Shown here: positions 1 through 8,477 of the stretch, piece by piece | Position numbering within the stretch: position 1 is the first letter of the stretch | Layout: each line of letters starts with the position of its first letter | NCBI GenBank assembly: GCA_046594215.1 | Contig: JBKJPX010000022.1 | Location: 3,725-67,724, forward strand | Direction: 5' to 3' | Length of the DNA: 64,000 bases | From: Panacagrimonas sp046594215 | GTDB taxonomy: Bacteria; Pseudomonadota; Gammaproteobacteria; Nevskiales; Nevskiaceae | The notes under the pieces: model-generated | The model's database searches: none | Told to the model about the DNA's origin: nothing | What the model saw: only the letters and a program-made list of their open reading frames with translations | Translations under genes and position numbers: made by a program

Positions 1-1
1 C

Positions 2-148
2 TCTCTACGGGTGCTGGATGAGGGCCGCGTGCAGGTTCGCTTCGAGCAGCCGCAGCGTGCGGTCTCACCCGGGCAGTACTGCGTGCTGTACGCCGGCGAG
101 CGCTGCCTGGGGGGCGGCGAAATCGACGCATCGTGGCCGTCAGACTAA
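2..148 (+). CDS. mnmA: tRNA 2-thiouridylase MnmA, C-terminal end (partial)
   Basis: Open frame entering from the left edge and ending at TAA 146-148; only the last 48 residues are present. They contain AVSPGQYCVLYAGERCLGGG, which follows the pattern of the MnmA C-terminal barrel (A-x-x-PGQ-x-x-V-x-Y, then C-L-G-G-G-x-I). MnmA is the cytoplasmic enzyme that adds sulfur to uridine 34 of Lys, Glu and Gln tRNAs. The catalytic cysteines and the PP-loop lie outside the window, so activity cannot be judged here. Confidence 0.8.
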   Translation, partial: SLRVLDEGRVQVRFEQPQRAVSPGQYCVLYAGERCLGGGEIDASWPSD

Positions 149-169
149 TCCTTGGCGCGCGCTCATCTT

Positions 170-198
170 TTGGCGGTGCATCGACCCTCGCGTAAACT
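170..198 (+). promoter_or_regulatory. Candidate sigma-70-type promoter
   Basis: TTGGCG (170-175) and TAAACT (193-198) are separated by exactly 17 bases, each matching four of six consensus positions. It lies between the end of mnmA and the start of the nucleotide cyclase and would give a leader of about 70 bases. Seen by eye only. Confidence 0.35.
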
Positions 199-273
199 CG
201 GGTTATCGCGGGCTGGCCCTGTACGGCAATCGAGGCGCCGCCCTTGCAATTACACGTGCGCGCGCTTCAGGAC

Positions 274-1692
274 ATGACGATGCAAGCCTCCATCCCCGCG
301 CCTGCGCGTAGACGAGTGGTCGAGTGGTTCGCCGAAGTAGGCCAATGGCCGACCAGTCGGAAGACTGTTTTGCTGTCGTCCGTGGCCTGCGCCAGCCAGA
401 TCGCGGTCGTCATCCTTGCCTACCCCTTGTTCGCACGACTCCCCGGCATCGACCGGAAGTTGTTCGTGGTCGTCGGCATGAGCGGTGGGGTGGCGATGGC
501 GATCACTCTGATCCTGAGCGCGATCGCCGCCCGCCGCGGACACGAAGCGCACTGGACCGCCTACCTGCTCGTCCTGCTGTACGGCGTGTGGATCACGGTC
601 TTTGTGCAGGTCTTCGGCAGCTGGAGTACGCCGCACTTCGCGATCTATCCGCTCGGGGTCATCCTGGTCGCCTTGTACTACGGCGAGCGCGTCGGCTGGA
701 TCAGCTTCGTATATGGCCTGCTGATGCTGATCGGACGCGAAGCCCTGGAGACCAGCGGTGTCCTGCCGTACGCACCCCTACTCACGGATCGATCCGTCGA
801 CACCCACCACAACCTGCTCTGGGTCGGGGCGAACGGTTTGATCGTCATGTCCGTATTCGTGTTCTGTTTCTTCGTCAGCATGCTGGTCGTTGCCACGCGC
901 AGGCTGCAGGACCGGCGCTTGCGGGAAGCCAACGCACGGTTCCAGCAGTCGCAGGAAAGCCTGAACCGATCCAACCATCTCCTTTCGCGCTACATCCCGA
1001 GGCAGCTCGTCGAGCGCATCATCCTCGGAGAGCATCCGGTCGATGCACGCACCGAGCGACGCAAGCTCGCCATTTTCTTCTCTGATGTCGAAGGATTCAC
1101 ACAGGCCTCGGACCAGATGGATCCAGAGGAATTGGCCACCCTGCTCGACGAGTATCTGGCCGAGATGACGCGCATCGCAGAGCGTTATCACGGCACGATC
1201 AACCAGTTTGTCGGCGACGGCATCATGATGTTTTTCGGCGCCCCGGACGCCTCCAGCGATCAGGACCACGCCCGGCGCGCTGTGCAGACGGCGCTCGACA
1301 TGCAGGACGCGATGCAGGATTTGAGGGCGACCTGGACACGGCGAGGTATCCGCACGCCGTTCCGGATTCGCATTGGCATCAATTCGGGTTACGCCTCGGT
1401 TGGGGATTTCGGTTCGCCCGGTCGCAAGGTGTATTCGGCCATCGGCTTGCAAACCAATCTGGCAGCGCGGATCCAGGCTCTCTGCGTCCCTGACCGTGTG
1501 CTGGTGAGCGACACCCTCTACGCCTTGGTGCAGGACGATTTCTGTTTTGAAGACAAGGGCGAGTTAACCGTTCGGGGACTTCATTACCCGGTGCGGCTCT
1601 ACGAGGTCTGCGGACGACGGTCCGATGACCCTGCGACGCTCGCCGCAAGCGAGGGTCTGTCGGGTTCCCGGACAGTGGAACGCTCCTCCTGA
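274..1692 (+). CDS. Membrane-bound class III adenylate/guanylate cyclase
   Basis: 472 residues. The N-terminal half (about 30-210) holds five or six hydrophobic helices, followed by a charged helical linker (210-235) and a cyclase homology domain (about 262-450). The metal-binding Asp pair is present: D271 in FFSDVEGFT and D315 in FVGDGIMMFFGAP. The transition-state Asn and Arg are in GLQTNLAAR. The overall plan, and the GLQTN form of the last motif, resemble Pseudomonas CyaB (membrane-sensor cyclase). The position usually held by the purine-selecting Lys is Gln (NQFVGDG), so ATP or GTP preference cannot be read off. ATG 274 is chosen over a TTG at 244; ATG 280 is also possible. Likely an envelope sensor making cyclic nucleotide. 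Confidence 0.8.
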   Translation: MTMQASIPAPARRRVVEWFAEVGQWPTSRKTVLLSSVACASQIAVVILAYPLFARLPGIDRKLFVVVGMSGGVAMAITLILSAIAARRGHEAHWTAYLLVLLYGVWITVFVQVFGSWSTPHFAIYPLGVILVALYYGERVGWISFVYGLLMLIGREALETSGVLPYAPLLTDRSVDTHHNLLWVGANGLIVMSVFVFCFFVSMLVVATRRLQDRRLREANARFQQSQESLNRSNHLLSRYIPRQLVERIILGEHPVDARTERRKLAIFFSDVEGFTQASDQMDPEELATLLDEYLAEMTRIAERYHGTINQFVGDGIMMFFGAPDASSDQDHARRAVQTALDMQDAMQDLRATWTRRGIRTPFRIRIGINSGYASVGDFGSPGRKVYSAIGLQTNLAARIQALCVPDRVLVSDTLYALVQDDFCFEDKGELTVRGLHYPVRLYEVCGRRSDDPATLAASEGLSGSRTVERSS

Positions 1693-1704
1693 TCCTCATA
1701 TCCC

Positions 1705-2637
1705 ATGCAGAACCTGCTGAGTCGAAGCCTGCGACTGACCACGCGCTGCCTTTTCAAGGCGATGGTCGGCTGGAACCCGCCCGTGCGCGCGCAACGCGTC
1801 TGGCTCGAATGCCTCAAGCATTTGAACAAAACTGCAGCAGGGACGAGCAGGATATCGGGCGCATATGGCGTGGAGGGACTTTTCGTGTATCCGCTGCGCG
1901 GTCCTGCGGATCGGGCTCTGCTCTACTTTCATGGCGGCGGATACATGCTCGGCTCGCCAGCCACGCACGCGTCCCTGGCCTCGCACCTGGCCGTCGCTGC
2001 GGACTGCGGCGTGCTCATTCCGAAATACCGCCTGGCGCCGGAGCATCCCTATCCCGCGGCCCTCGAAGATGCGGTGGAGGCGTATCGCAAACTGCTCGAT
2101 CACTTCCGTCCCGAGTGCATCGCGATCGGCGGCGATTCGGCCGGCGGCGGACTCGCGCTATGTGCGGTCCAGGCCTTGCGGGACGCGGGACTGCCCCAAC
2201 CGTCCGCGCTGGTGCTGATCTCGCCGTGGACCGACCTCACGCTTTCCGGTGACACGATTGATCGCCTCGACAGCGTCGACCCTATGCTCGGGCGCGCTTG
2301 GCTCACGCGCGCCGCGGAGTTCTATCGCGGCCAGCTAGCGGCCGCCGACCCGCGCTTATCGCCGCTCAATGCCCGCTTCGACGGCCTGCCGCCGATGTTG
2401 ATCCAGGTCGGCAGCGACGAAGTCCTCCTGAGCGATTCGCAGCGTCTTCACGAGCGTGCGGGCGCCGCAGGAGTCGACTCGCGGGTTGAAGTGGAGGCCG
2501 GCTACTGGCACGACTTCCAAGTACACGCAGGTTTGCTCAAAGCCTCCGACGCGGCCATCCTTCGGATCGCCGAATTTCTTCAGCAGAACTGGGCCGTGGC
2601 TGCGCCTGCTCCGACACCGGGAAGGGTGCTCGCATGA
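1705..2637 (+). CDS. Alpha/beta hydrolase, hormone-sensitive-lipase (HSL) family
   Basis: 310 residues. Oxyanion-hole motif HGGGY at about 76-80, nucleophile elbow GDSAGG with Ser145, a likely acid in QVGSDE (about 237) and His in GYWHDF near 265. This is the family of carboxylesterases acting on short acyl esters; the substrate is unknown. No signal peptide, so probably cytoplasmic. It starts 12 bases after the cyclase and overlaps the next gene by ATGA, so it forms a two-gene unit with the SDR that follows, perhaps ester cleavage followed by alcohol or ketone oxidoreduction (inference). Confidence 0.82.
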   Translation: MQNLLSRSLRLTTRCLFKAMVGWNPPVRAQRVWLECLKHLNKTAAGTSRISGAYGVEGLFVYPLRGPADRALLYFHGGGYMLGSPATHASLASHLAVAADCGVLIPKYRLAPEHPYPAALEDAVEAYRKLLDHFRPECIAIGGDSAGGGLALCAVQALRDAGLPQPSALVLISPWTDLTLSGDTIDRLDSVDPMLGRAWLTRAAEFYRGQLAAADPRLSPLNARFDGLPPMLIQVGSDEVLLSDSQRLHERAGAAGVDSRVEVEAGYWHDFQVHAGLLKASDAAILRIAEFLQQNWAVAAPAPTPGRVLA

Positions 2638-3407
2638 GCCGCAAGTCCATCTTCATCACCGGCGCCGCGCAGGGCATCGGTAAGGCAACCGCCGAACTCT
2701 TCGCAAGCAAAGGCTGGTTCGTCGGACTTCATGACATCGACGCGCTCGCGCTCGACGGGCTGCGCACCCGGCTGGGTCCCGATAGCTGCGCCGCCGCGGT
2801 GTTCGACGTGCGCGACGGCGCCGCGTGGACACCCGCGCTGCAGGCCTTCTTCGACGCCGCCGGCGGCCGGCTCGACGTGTTGCTCAACAACGCGGGCATC
2901 GCGACCTCGGGCGCGTTCTCCGAGATCCCCTTGGGCACGCACCACGCGATCGTCGACGTGAACCTCAAGGGTGTGATCAACGGCGCGCATGCCGGCCATC
3001 CGTTCCTGCTGCGAACGCCGGGCGCGCGCATCGTGAACCTGGCCTCGGCGTCAGCGATCTACGGCGCCGCGGGACTCGCGAGCTACTCGGCGACGAAGTT
3101 CGCGGTGCGCGGCTTGACCGAAGCGCTCGATCTCGAGTGGCATGGCCAAGGCATCGGCGTCTGCGACATCTGGCCCCTGTTCGTGAGCACGCGCATGGTC
3201 GAGGGCTTGAGCCTCGCCTCGATCAAATCCCTCGGCGTGCGCCTGACCGCGCAGGACGTGGCCGACACGATCTGGAAGGCGGCAACCCACCGCGGTCGTC
3301 GCGTTCACTGGACCGTTGGTGCGCAGACCCGCGCCCTGTACCTGGCGACCCGCTTCCTTCCCGATCGTCTGCACCGGGCCATCACCGCGAAGTTGTCGGG
3401 ACACTGA
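2634..3407 (+). CDS. Short-chain dehydrogenase/reductase
   Basis: 257 residues with a complete classical SDR signature: cofactor motif TGAAQGIG at 9-16, NNAG near 85, catalytic Ser in NLASASAIYG, and YSATK with Tyr near 152. The C-terminal region is less conserved, so the substrate cannot be named. The start overlaps the hydrolase stop by four bases (ATGA), implying translational coupling. Reaction inferred from family: NAD(P)-dependent oxidation or reduction of an alcohol/ketone pair. Confidence 0.82.
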   Translation: MSRKSIFITGAAQGIGKATAELFASKGWFVGLHDIDALALDGLRTRLGPDSCAAAVFDVRDGAAWTPALQAFFDAAGGRLDVLLNNAGIATSGAFSEIPLGTHHAIVDVNLKGVINGAHAGHPFLLRTPGARIVNLASASAIYGAAGLASYSATKFAVRGLTEALDLEWHGQGIGVCDIWPLFVSTRMVEGLSLASIKSLGVRLTAQDVADTIWKAATHRGRRVHWTVGAQTRALYLATRFLPDRLHRAITAKLSGH

Positions 3408-3499
3408 AGGCGCGGCAGACGGGCGCATTCAGCGCAGGTTTCTGTTGGGCTGGAACCTTGGGACTTTCCATGGCCCGTGCCAGGGCAGGAGGTCACACC

Positions 3500-3832
3500 A
3501 TGACGTTCAAGCCTTGTGCCCAAGGCCTGTTGGCGGCGGCTCTGTTGGGTGTAGTCGGACCTGGATTCGGGCAGGCCGTGCCGCCGGAGTCCAACGCGTC
3601 GCAGCTGATAAGCGGAGCAACGCCCACCGTCACCAGCGAATCTGCCCCCATGCCAATGAGTGACCGCTTCTCCAATCTCGACCGCGACAAGGACGGGGCC
3701 CTCAGCGAGAGCGAGGCGGAACGCGACGACACGGTCGCATCCGCGTTCGGTCGACTCGACCAGAGTCACGACGGCAGACTCGACCTCGCAGAGTTCGCGC
3801 AGCTGCGTTCGCCGCAGCGCAGCCACAACTGA
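3500..3832 (+). CDS. Secreted EF-hand (calmodulin-like) protein
   Basis: 110 residues. A short signal peptide (residues 1-25, hydrophobic LLAAALLGVVGPGFGQA) is followed by two EF-hand loops, DRDKDGALSESE and DQSHDGRLDLAE, each with acidic ligands at positions 1, 3, 5 and a Glu at 12. A calcium-binding periplasmic or secreted protein is expected; partner unknown. ATG 3500 is chosen because AGGAGG lies at 3488-3493, an ideal ribosome-binding site; an in-frame ATG at 3470 lacks one. It sits alone before a convergent terminator. Confidence 0.75.
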   Translation: MTFKPCAQGLLAAALLGVVGPGFGQAVPPESNASQLISGATPTVTSESAPMPMSDRFSNLDRDKDGALSESEAERDDTVASAFGRLDQSHDGRLDLAEFAQLRSPQRSHN

Positions 3833-3861
3833 TCTCGGACATCGCACGTCGCACGTCGCAA

Positions 3862-3894
3862 ACGAATGAGGCCGCACTGGGCGGCCTCGTTCGT
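3862..3894. terminator. Long hairpin between convergent genes, likely bidirectional terminator
   Basis: Fourteen-base stem (one G-T pair) around a five-base loop: left arm 3862-3875, loop ACTGG, right arm 3881-3894. It separates the plus-strand EF-hand gene from the minus-strand acyl-CoA dehydrogenase. There is no strong T tract on either side, so the terminator call rests on position and stem strength. Confidence 0.55.
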
Positions 3895-3912
3895 GTCACG
3901 TCCCGCGACTGC

Positions 3913-5712
3913 TCAGAAGTTCGCTTCCTCCATCTCCATCAGCGAAGACGAACCGGCCCGGGCCTGCTGCATCAAAGCGGCGGTCTCCGGGTACAGTTTT
4001 GCGAAATAGAAGCGCGCCGTGCCCAGCTTGGACTTGTAGAACGCGTCGTCGCCGCCCGCCCCTTCGGCGAGCTTGCGCATCGCAACGCCCGCCGAGGTGC
4101 ACCAGGCGAACGAGAAAACAAGGTGTCCCAGCAATCGCAGGTAGGGCACCGCCGCGGCACCGACCTCGTCCGGGTTCTTCATCGCCTTCTGGCCGATTTC
4201 CATCGTCAGCTTCTGCACTTCGCTCTGCAGGGAGTTGAGCGGCGCGATGAATTCCTGCATCGCGGAATTCTCGGAAAAGGGCTTGATGCTCTCCTGCACC
4301 GCGCGCCCGAACTTCATGAGCTTGGCGCCCATGTCGCCGAGCACCTTGCGGCCCAGCAGGTCCAGCGCCTGGATGCTGTTGGTGCCCTCGTAGATCATGT
4401 TGATGCGCGCGTCGCGCACATGCTGTTCGAGGCCCCACTCGGAGATGTAGCCGTGGCCGCCGAGCACCTGCATCGCCAGGGTCGTGGATTCATAACCGTT
4501 GTCCGTGATGAAGCCCTTGATCACGGGCGTGAGCAGCGCGACGAGATCCGCGCTCTCCTTGCGCACCTTCTCGTCCGGATGCTTGTGCTCGCGGTCGATA
4601 GCCAGGCCCGCCCAGTAGCTGAAAGCGCGCGCGGCCTCGACGTAGGCCTTCTGCGTGAGCAGCATGCGGCGCACGTCGGGGTGCACGATGATCGGGTCAG
4701 CCGGCTTGTCCTTGGCTTTGGGTCCCGTGAGCGAGCGCCCCTGCACGCGATCCTTCGCGTAGGCCAGCGAGTTCTGGTACGCGACTTCCGCCAGTCCCAC
4801 CGACTGCATGCCCACGCCCAACCGCGCGCTGTTCATCATCACGAACATCGCGTTCAGGCCTTTGTTCGCGTCGCCGACGAGCCAGCCCTTGGCACCGTCG
4901 AAGTTCATCACGCAGGTCGCGTTGCCGTGGATGCCCATCTTGTGTTCGATGGAGCCGCACTTGAACGTGTTGCGCTCGCCCGGTTCACCGGCGCCGTTGG
5001 GGATGAACTTGGGCACGATGAAGAGCGAGATGCCCTTGGTTCCGGCGGGCGCGTCCGGCAGGCGCGCCAGCACGAGGTGGATGATGTTCTTCGCCATGTC
5101 GTGCTCGCCGGCCGAGATGAAGATCTTGGTGCCGGTGATCGAGTACGAGCCGTCCGCGTTGGGTTCGGCCTTGGTCTTGAGGATGCCCAGATCCGTGCCC
5201 GCGTGCGCCTCGGTGAGACACATCGTGCCGGTCCATTCACCAGAGACCAGCTTGGTCAGATAGACCTTCTTCTGTTCCGGCGTTCCGAAGGCATGCAGCG
5301 CGTTGTAGGCGCCGTGGCTCAGGCCCGGGTACATGGTCCAGGCCTGGTTGGCGCTGTTCATCATTTCCATGAAAGCGCTGTGGATCACATGCGGCAAACC
5401 TTGGCCGCCGAAGTCGGGATCCATGCCCAGGGCGCCCCAGCCGGCTTCAACGAACTGCTGGTAGGCCTCCTTGAAGCCGGTGGGCGTGGTGACGACGCCG
5501 TCGCCCTTGTAGGTGCAGCCTTCGCGATCACCGACCTGGTTGAGCGGGAAGAGCACCTCGGCGCAGAACTTGCCGCCCTCCTCGAGGATGGAGTCGATCG
5601 TCTCGCGATCGATGTCGGCGTGTTGCGGCAGTTTGCGCAGCCCCTCGGAAACGTTCAGCAGCTCGTGCAGAACGAACTGCATGTCGCGCAGCGGGGGGGT
5701 GTAAGTCGGCAT
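3913..5712 (-). CDS. Acyl-CoA dehydrogenase (DmdC-like, long form)
   Basis: 599 residues, longer than the ~380 of short-chain acyl-CoA dehydrogenases. Order seen: extra N-terminal segment, FAD/acyl-CoA N domain, TMCLTEAHAGTDLG (middle-domain flavin/substrate motif), C-terminal helical domain with GGHGYISEWGLEQHVRD and MIYEGTNSIQALDLLGRKV containing the expected catalytic Glu region, then a further ~130-residue C-terminal domain. This layout matches the family that includes 3-methylmercaptopropionyl-CoA dehydrogenase (DmdC) and many FadE-like enzymes. It would oxidise an acyl-CoA to the 2-enoyl-CoA and pass electrons to ETF in the cytoplasm. Chain length is not predictable. Monocistronic. Confidence 0.88.
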   Translation of the reverse strand: MPTYTPPLRDMQFVLHELLNVSEGLRKLPQHADIDRETIDSILEEGGKFCAEVLFPLNQVGDREGCTYKGDGVVTTPTGFKEAYQQFVEAGWGALGMDPDFGGQGLPHVIHSAFMEMMNSANQAWTMYPGLSHGAYNALHAFGTPEQKKVYLTKLVSGEWTGTMCLTEAHAGTDLGILKTKAEPNADGSYSITGTKIFISAGEHDMAKNIIHLVLARLPDAPAGTKGISLFIVPKFIPNGAGEPGERNTFKCGSIEHKMGIHGNATCVMNFDGAKGWLVGDANKGLNAMFVMMNSARLGVGMQSVGLAEVAYQNSLAYAKDRVQGRSLTGPKAKDKPADPIIVHPDVRRMLLTQKAYVEAARAFSYWAGLAIDREHKHPDEKVRKESADLVALLTPVIKGFITDNGYESTTLAMQVLGGHGYISEWGLEQHVRDARINMIYEGTNSIQALDLLGRKVLGDMGAKLMKFGRAVQESIKPFSENSAMQEFIAPLNSLQSEVQKLTMEIGQKAMKNPDEVGAAAVPYLRLLGHLVFSFAWCTSAGVAMRKLAEGAGGDDAFYKSKLGTARFYFAKLYPETAALMQQARAGSSSLMEMEEANF

Positions 5713-5822
5713 GAGAACTCCAGTTCAGTGCGAGGAAAAAGTGCTGCCGTACTCTAGCGTATGCGTGTCATCGGACCTTGGCCACAGCGCCGGCGTCGAA
5801 GAACACACCAGCAGGCCGGCGC

Positions 5823-5828
5823 GATAAT
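5823..5828 (+). promoter_or_regulatory. Candidate -10 element directly before ykgJ-type gene
   Basis: GATAAT eight bases before ATG 5837. Transcription would begin at or within two bases of the start codon, giving a leaderless message; no Shine-Dalgarno sequence is visible. No -35 match at 17 bases upstream. Confidence 0.3.
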
Positions 5829-5836
5829 CTGGTCCG

Positions 5837-6094
5837 ATGGACTGCCGTCCGCAATGTGCCGCGTGCTGTACCGCGCCCTCGATCTCCTCGCCAATTCCCG
5901 GAATGCCGATGGGCAAGCCGGCCGGCGTGCCCTGCGTGCAGCTCGACGACGCAGGACGCTGCCGCATTTTTGGTCTGCCGGAACGTCCCGCCGTGTGCTC
6001 GAGCCTGCGTCCGGCGCAGGAGATGTGCGGAGACACGCGCGAACAGGCCCTGCTCTTCCTCGGACGCCTCGAGAAGCTCACCGCGCCGTGTTGA
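5837..6094 (+). CDS. YkgJ-family cysteine cluster protein
   Basis: 85 residues with an N-terminal C-x3-C-x2-CC cluster (MDCRPQCAACC) and further cysteines in PCVQL, RCRIF, AVCSS, EMCGD and at the C-terminus. This is the CxxCxxCC pattern of the YkgJ/UPF0153 family, thought to bind zinc or an iron-sulfur cluster. The GKPAGVPCVQLDDAGRCRIFG segment is typical. Function unproven. Stands alone between the acyl-CoA dehydrogenase (divergent) and the TPR protein. Confidence 0.78.
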   Translation: MDCRPQCAACCTAPSISSPIPGMPMGKPAGVPCVQLDDAGRCRIFGLPERPAVCSSLRPAQEMCGDTREQALLFLGRLEKLTAPC

Positions 6095-6178
6095 TCGGCG
6101 ACCGCACCTGACGCATCCGGAACCTGGGATGTCCCGGTATGAGAACTAAGATACGTCCACATCGCACGGTCGCCTCCG

Positions 6179-7519
6179 ATGCCCCGGTCTGTCCTGCCCA
6201 CGATGACAAGACGCCTGTTCGCCCTGCCCATGCTTCTGTGGCTCGCAGGAGCGATGGCGGGCGTCGAGCTACCTGAGCCGCCGACACAGGGCGAATCCGC
6301 ACGCGCGCCTCGCTTCGAGGAAGACCCTTCGCGACCCATCGACGCGCCCACCGCGGAGGCGATCGACCGATTGATCCAGGAGGATGGCCCGGCTGCGGGT
6401 GTGACGCTTGCCACCAAGGCGCTGTCGGCCGGCAGCGCCCAGTACGGGCCTCGCGACGCCCGACTGTCCAGGCCGCTGATCAACCTGGGCGCCGCCAAGC
6501 AGCGTGCCGGCGACGTGGCGGGCGCCTTGAGGGACTACCGCACGGCCATCGACCTCGTCGAGGCCAGCGGCGGTCCGCGTGACCCGCGACTCTTCGATGC
6601 CTGGTACGGCACCGGCTACACGCAGCTGTACTCGGGAAATTATTCCGGCGCTTCCGAGGCGCTGGGCACCGCGTTGCAGCTGCATCGCGTCAACCAGGGC
6701 CTGTACAGCGTCGAGCAGCTGGACGTGCTGCATGCGTTCGCGCTCGCGTTGCGTGCGCAAGGCAAGGCCGAGGACGCCGACGCGGTGGAGCTGCGCCGCA
6801 TGCAGGTCGCGCAGCGGGCGTACGACGCCGAATCGCCGGACCTCGCCAAGGTGTTCGTTTCCGGCGGTCGCTGGTATCGCGGTACCGGCGATTACGTGCG
6901 AGCCCTGCAGCTGGAAGGCCTGGCCCTGGGGATCCTTGATCACCACGACAAGGATGATCCACGCCTGATCGAGCCGCTGCTCGAACTCGCCATCAGCGGC
7001 ACCGAGCGCCGCCGCGGCCCGGACGATCCGATGATCGTGGGAATCCCGCAGCCCGGCACGGCGCTGGCGCGTGCCGAGCGCCTCGCCGAGGCGCGCAAGG
7101 ACGGCACCGTCACCGAACGCGCCGCGACGCTGATCCGCGTCGGCGACGTCCACTACCTGATCGGCAAGCGCGATTCTGCGCTGCGTACCTATGCCAAGGC
7201 CGCTGCCATCCTCGCCACCGAAGGCAGGCAGCCACCGTTCGATCAGCCCGCCTTCATCAGCTTCCGCGTTCCGCGGCCGACGCCGCTCCCCGACGCGGAC
7301 GGATACGCGCTGGCGGAATTCAGCGTGGACACGCGCGGCGGCACCGACGACGTCAAGCTCATCGAGTCGCGGCCGGCCACCTTGCCGCCCGCAGTCGGTG
7401 CGAGCCTGGTGTCGGCGCTCAAGCAGGCGCACCTGCGTCCCAGGATCGTCAACGGCCAACCTGTCGAGAGCGATGGCCTACGTTTTCGCCTGGCGCTCCG
7501 CCGCGGTTCAGGTCAATGA
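6179..7519 (+). CDS. Exported TPR protein with TonB-C-like end
   Basis: 446 residues. A hydrophobic signal segment (LFALPMLLWLAGAMAG) is preceded by a second in-frame ATG at 6203, which would give a more standard signal peptide. The middle (about 60-330) is helical with several TPR-like repeats (GAAKQRAGDVAGALRDYRTA and similar). The C-terminal ~90 residues (FRVPRPTPLPDADGYALAEF through RPRIVNGQPV) look like a TonB C-terminal-type alpha/beta domain. Periplasmic scaffold or envelope-contact protein by inference. It ends 65 bases before the lipoprotein cluster and has the same direction, so it may belong to it. Confidence 0.6.
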   Translation: MPRSVLPTMTRRLFALPMLLWLAGAMAGVELPEPPTQGESARAPRFEEDPSRPIDAPTAEAIDRLIQEDGPAAGVTLATKALSAGSAQYGPRDARLSRPLINLGAAKQRAGDVAGALRDYRTAIDLVEASGGPRDPRLFDAWYGTGYTQLYSGNYSGASEALGTALQLHRVNQGLYSVEQLDVLHAFALALRAQGKAEDADAVELRRMQVAQRAYDAESPDLAKVFVSGGRWYRGTGDYVRALQLEGLALGILDHHDKDDPRLIEPLLELAISGTERRRGPDDPMIVGIPQPGTALARAERLAEARKDGTVTERAATLIRVGDVHYLIGKRDSALRTYAKAAAILATEGRQPPFDQPAFISFRVPRPTPLPDADGYALAEFSVDTRGGTDDVKLIESRPATLPPAVGASLVSALKQAHLRPRIVNGQPVESDGLRFRLALRRGSGQ

Positions 7520-7584
7520 CGGAAACTGGGTGCGAGCGCGTACGTCCAGGACACGTCGCCCGCCACAACCGAGGCCTCGTCTTC

Positions 7585-8463
7585 ATGACCATCGAACCCC
7601 TCCGCACGGCCGCCGCCGGCCTCCTGTTCGGATGCCTGCTTGCGCTCGGCGGCTGCGCGTCAAAGTCGGCATCCACTCCGTCCACCCCGCCGAACTCTGG
7701 GGGCATGCCATCGTCGGGAGGCACGCCGCCAGCCACGCCGCCTCCTTCCGGCGGTAGTGGATCTTCGCAGGGCAGCAGTCCGGCGAAGGGCGGCTCCACT
7801 CCTGCATCTACTCCTGCGTCTAGCGGTAAGACCGGTTCGACGACCGGCTCGCAATCGGGCTCGGCCTCTGGGTCCGGGACGGGCAAGTCGACAGCCGGTT
7901 CGGGAACCAAGCCGCCCGGGGGACCTTCAGGGTCGGGTTCCGGCACGCCCGCCGGCAGCCCTCCCGGCAGCGCGACCGGCAGCAATGCTGGATCGGGCGC
8001 GGGTGGATCGGTTAGCGGCAAGACCGAGGCGGAACAGAATGCCGCCTGGGATGAACAGTTCTACGGTTCGCTCGGCGACTTCGACAAGCGCTTGACCAAG
8101 GAACAGGCCGACATCGAGAAGCAGCGCACCGCCGCGGCCGCCAGCGGCAAGGGCGGCGGCGCGTCCCCTGGCGAGGGCGCGGGGGGCGGCGGTTCCGGCA
8201 ACGGCATGCCGTCCGAACTCCCTCCGGGCGAAGGCGGCGCGTCAGCCGGCAACGGTGGTGCTGGCGGCGGTGGTGGCACCGGTGGAGCGCCTGGAGCATC
8301 GGGCCCTCCGGCGCCCAAGTTCCCCGCTCCCGAAGGCATGCCCACAGGCGTCGACGACGACGTGGTTGCTCGCCAGTTGCGCGAAGCCGCAGAGACTGAA
8401 AAGGACCCGGAGCTGCGTACGCGGCTGTGGGAGGAATACCGCAAGTACAAGTCGCGCAAGTAG
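7585..8463 (+). CDS. Lipoprotein A: Gly/Ser/Pro-rich, helical tail
   Basis: 292 residues. Signal peptide with lipobox LALGGC (lipidated Cys24). Residues 25-145 are almost entirely Ser, Gly, Pro and Thr; a short charged helix (AEQNAAWDEQFYGSLGDFDKRL) follows, then a second Gly-rich stretch, and a C-terminal charged helix (DDVVARQLREAAETEKDPEL onward). The start at 7585 is chosen because it begins the signal peptide; an upstream in-frame ATG at 7516 does not. Probably a flexible outer-membrane-anchored linker. First gene of the VWA/ExbB-like cluster, 14 bases before the next. I do not recognise a named family. Confidence 0.6.
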   Translation: MTIEPLRTAAAGLLFGCLLALGGCASKSASTPSTPPNSGGMPSSGGTPPATPPPSGGSGSSQGSSPAKGGSTPASTPASSGKTGSTTGSQSGSASGSGTGKSTAGSGTKPPGGPSGSGSGTPAGSPPGSATGSNAGSGAGGSVSGKTEAEQNAAWDEQFYGSLGDFDKRLTKEQADIEKQRTAAAASGKGGGASPGEGAGGGGSGNGMPSELPPGEGGASAGNGGAGGGGGTGGAPGASGPPAPKFPAPEGMPTGVDDDVVARQLREAAETEKDPELRTRLWEEYRKYKSRK

Positions 8464-8477
8464 CCCGGGTGGCGATC

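Noticed and set aside
4123..5757. Long plus-strand open frame opposite the acyl-CoA dehydrogenase
   Set aside because: Arg/His/Val-rich product without motifs; a mirror of the high-GC codon pattern of the real gene.
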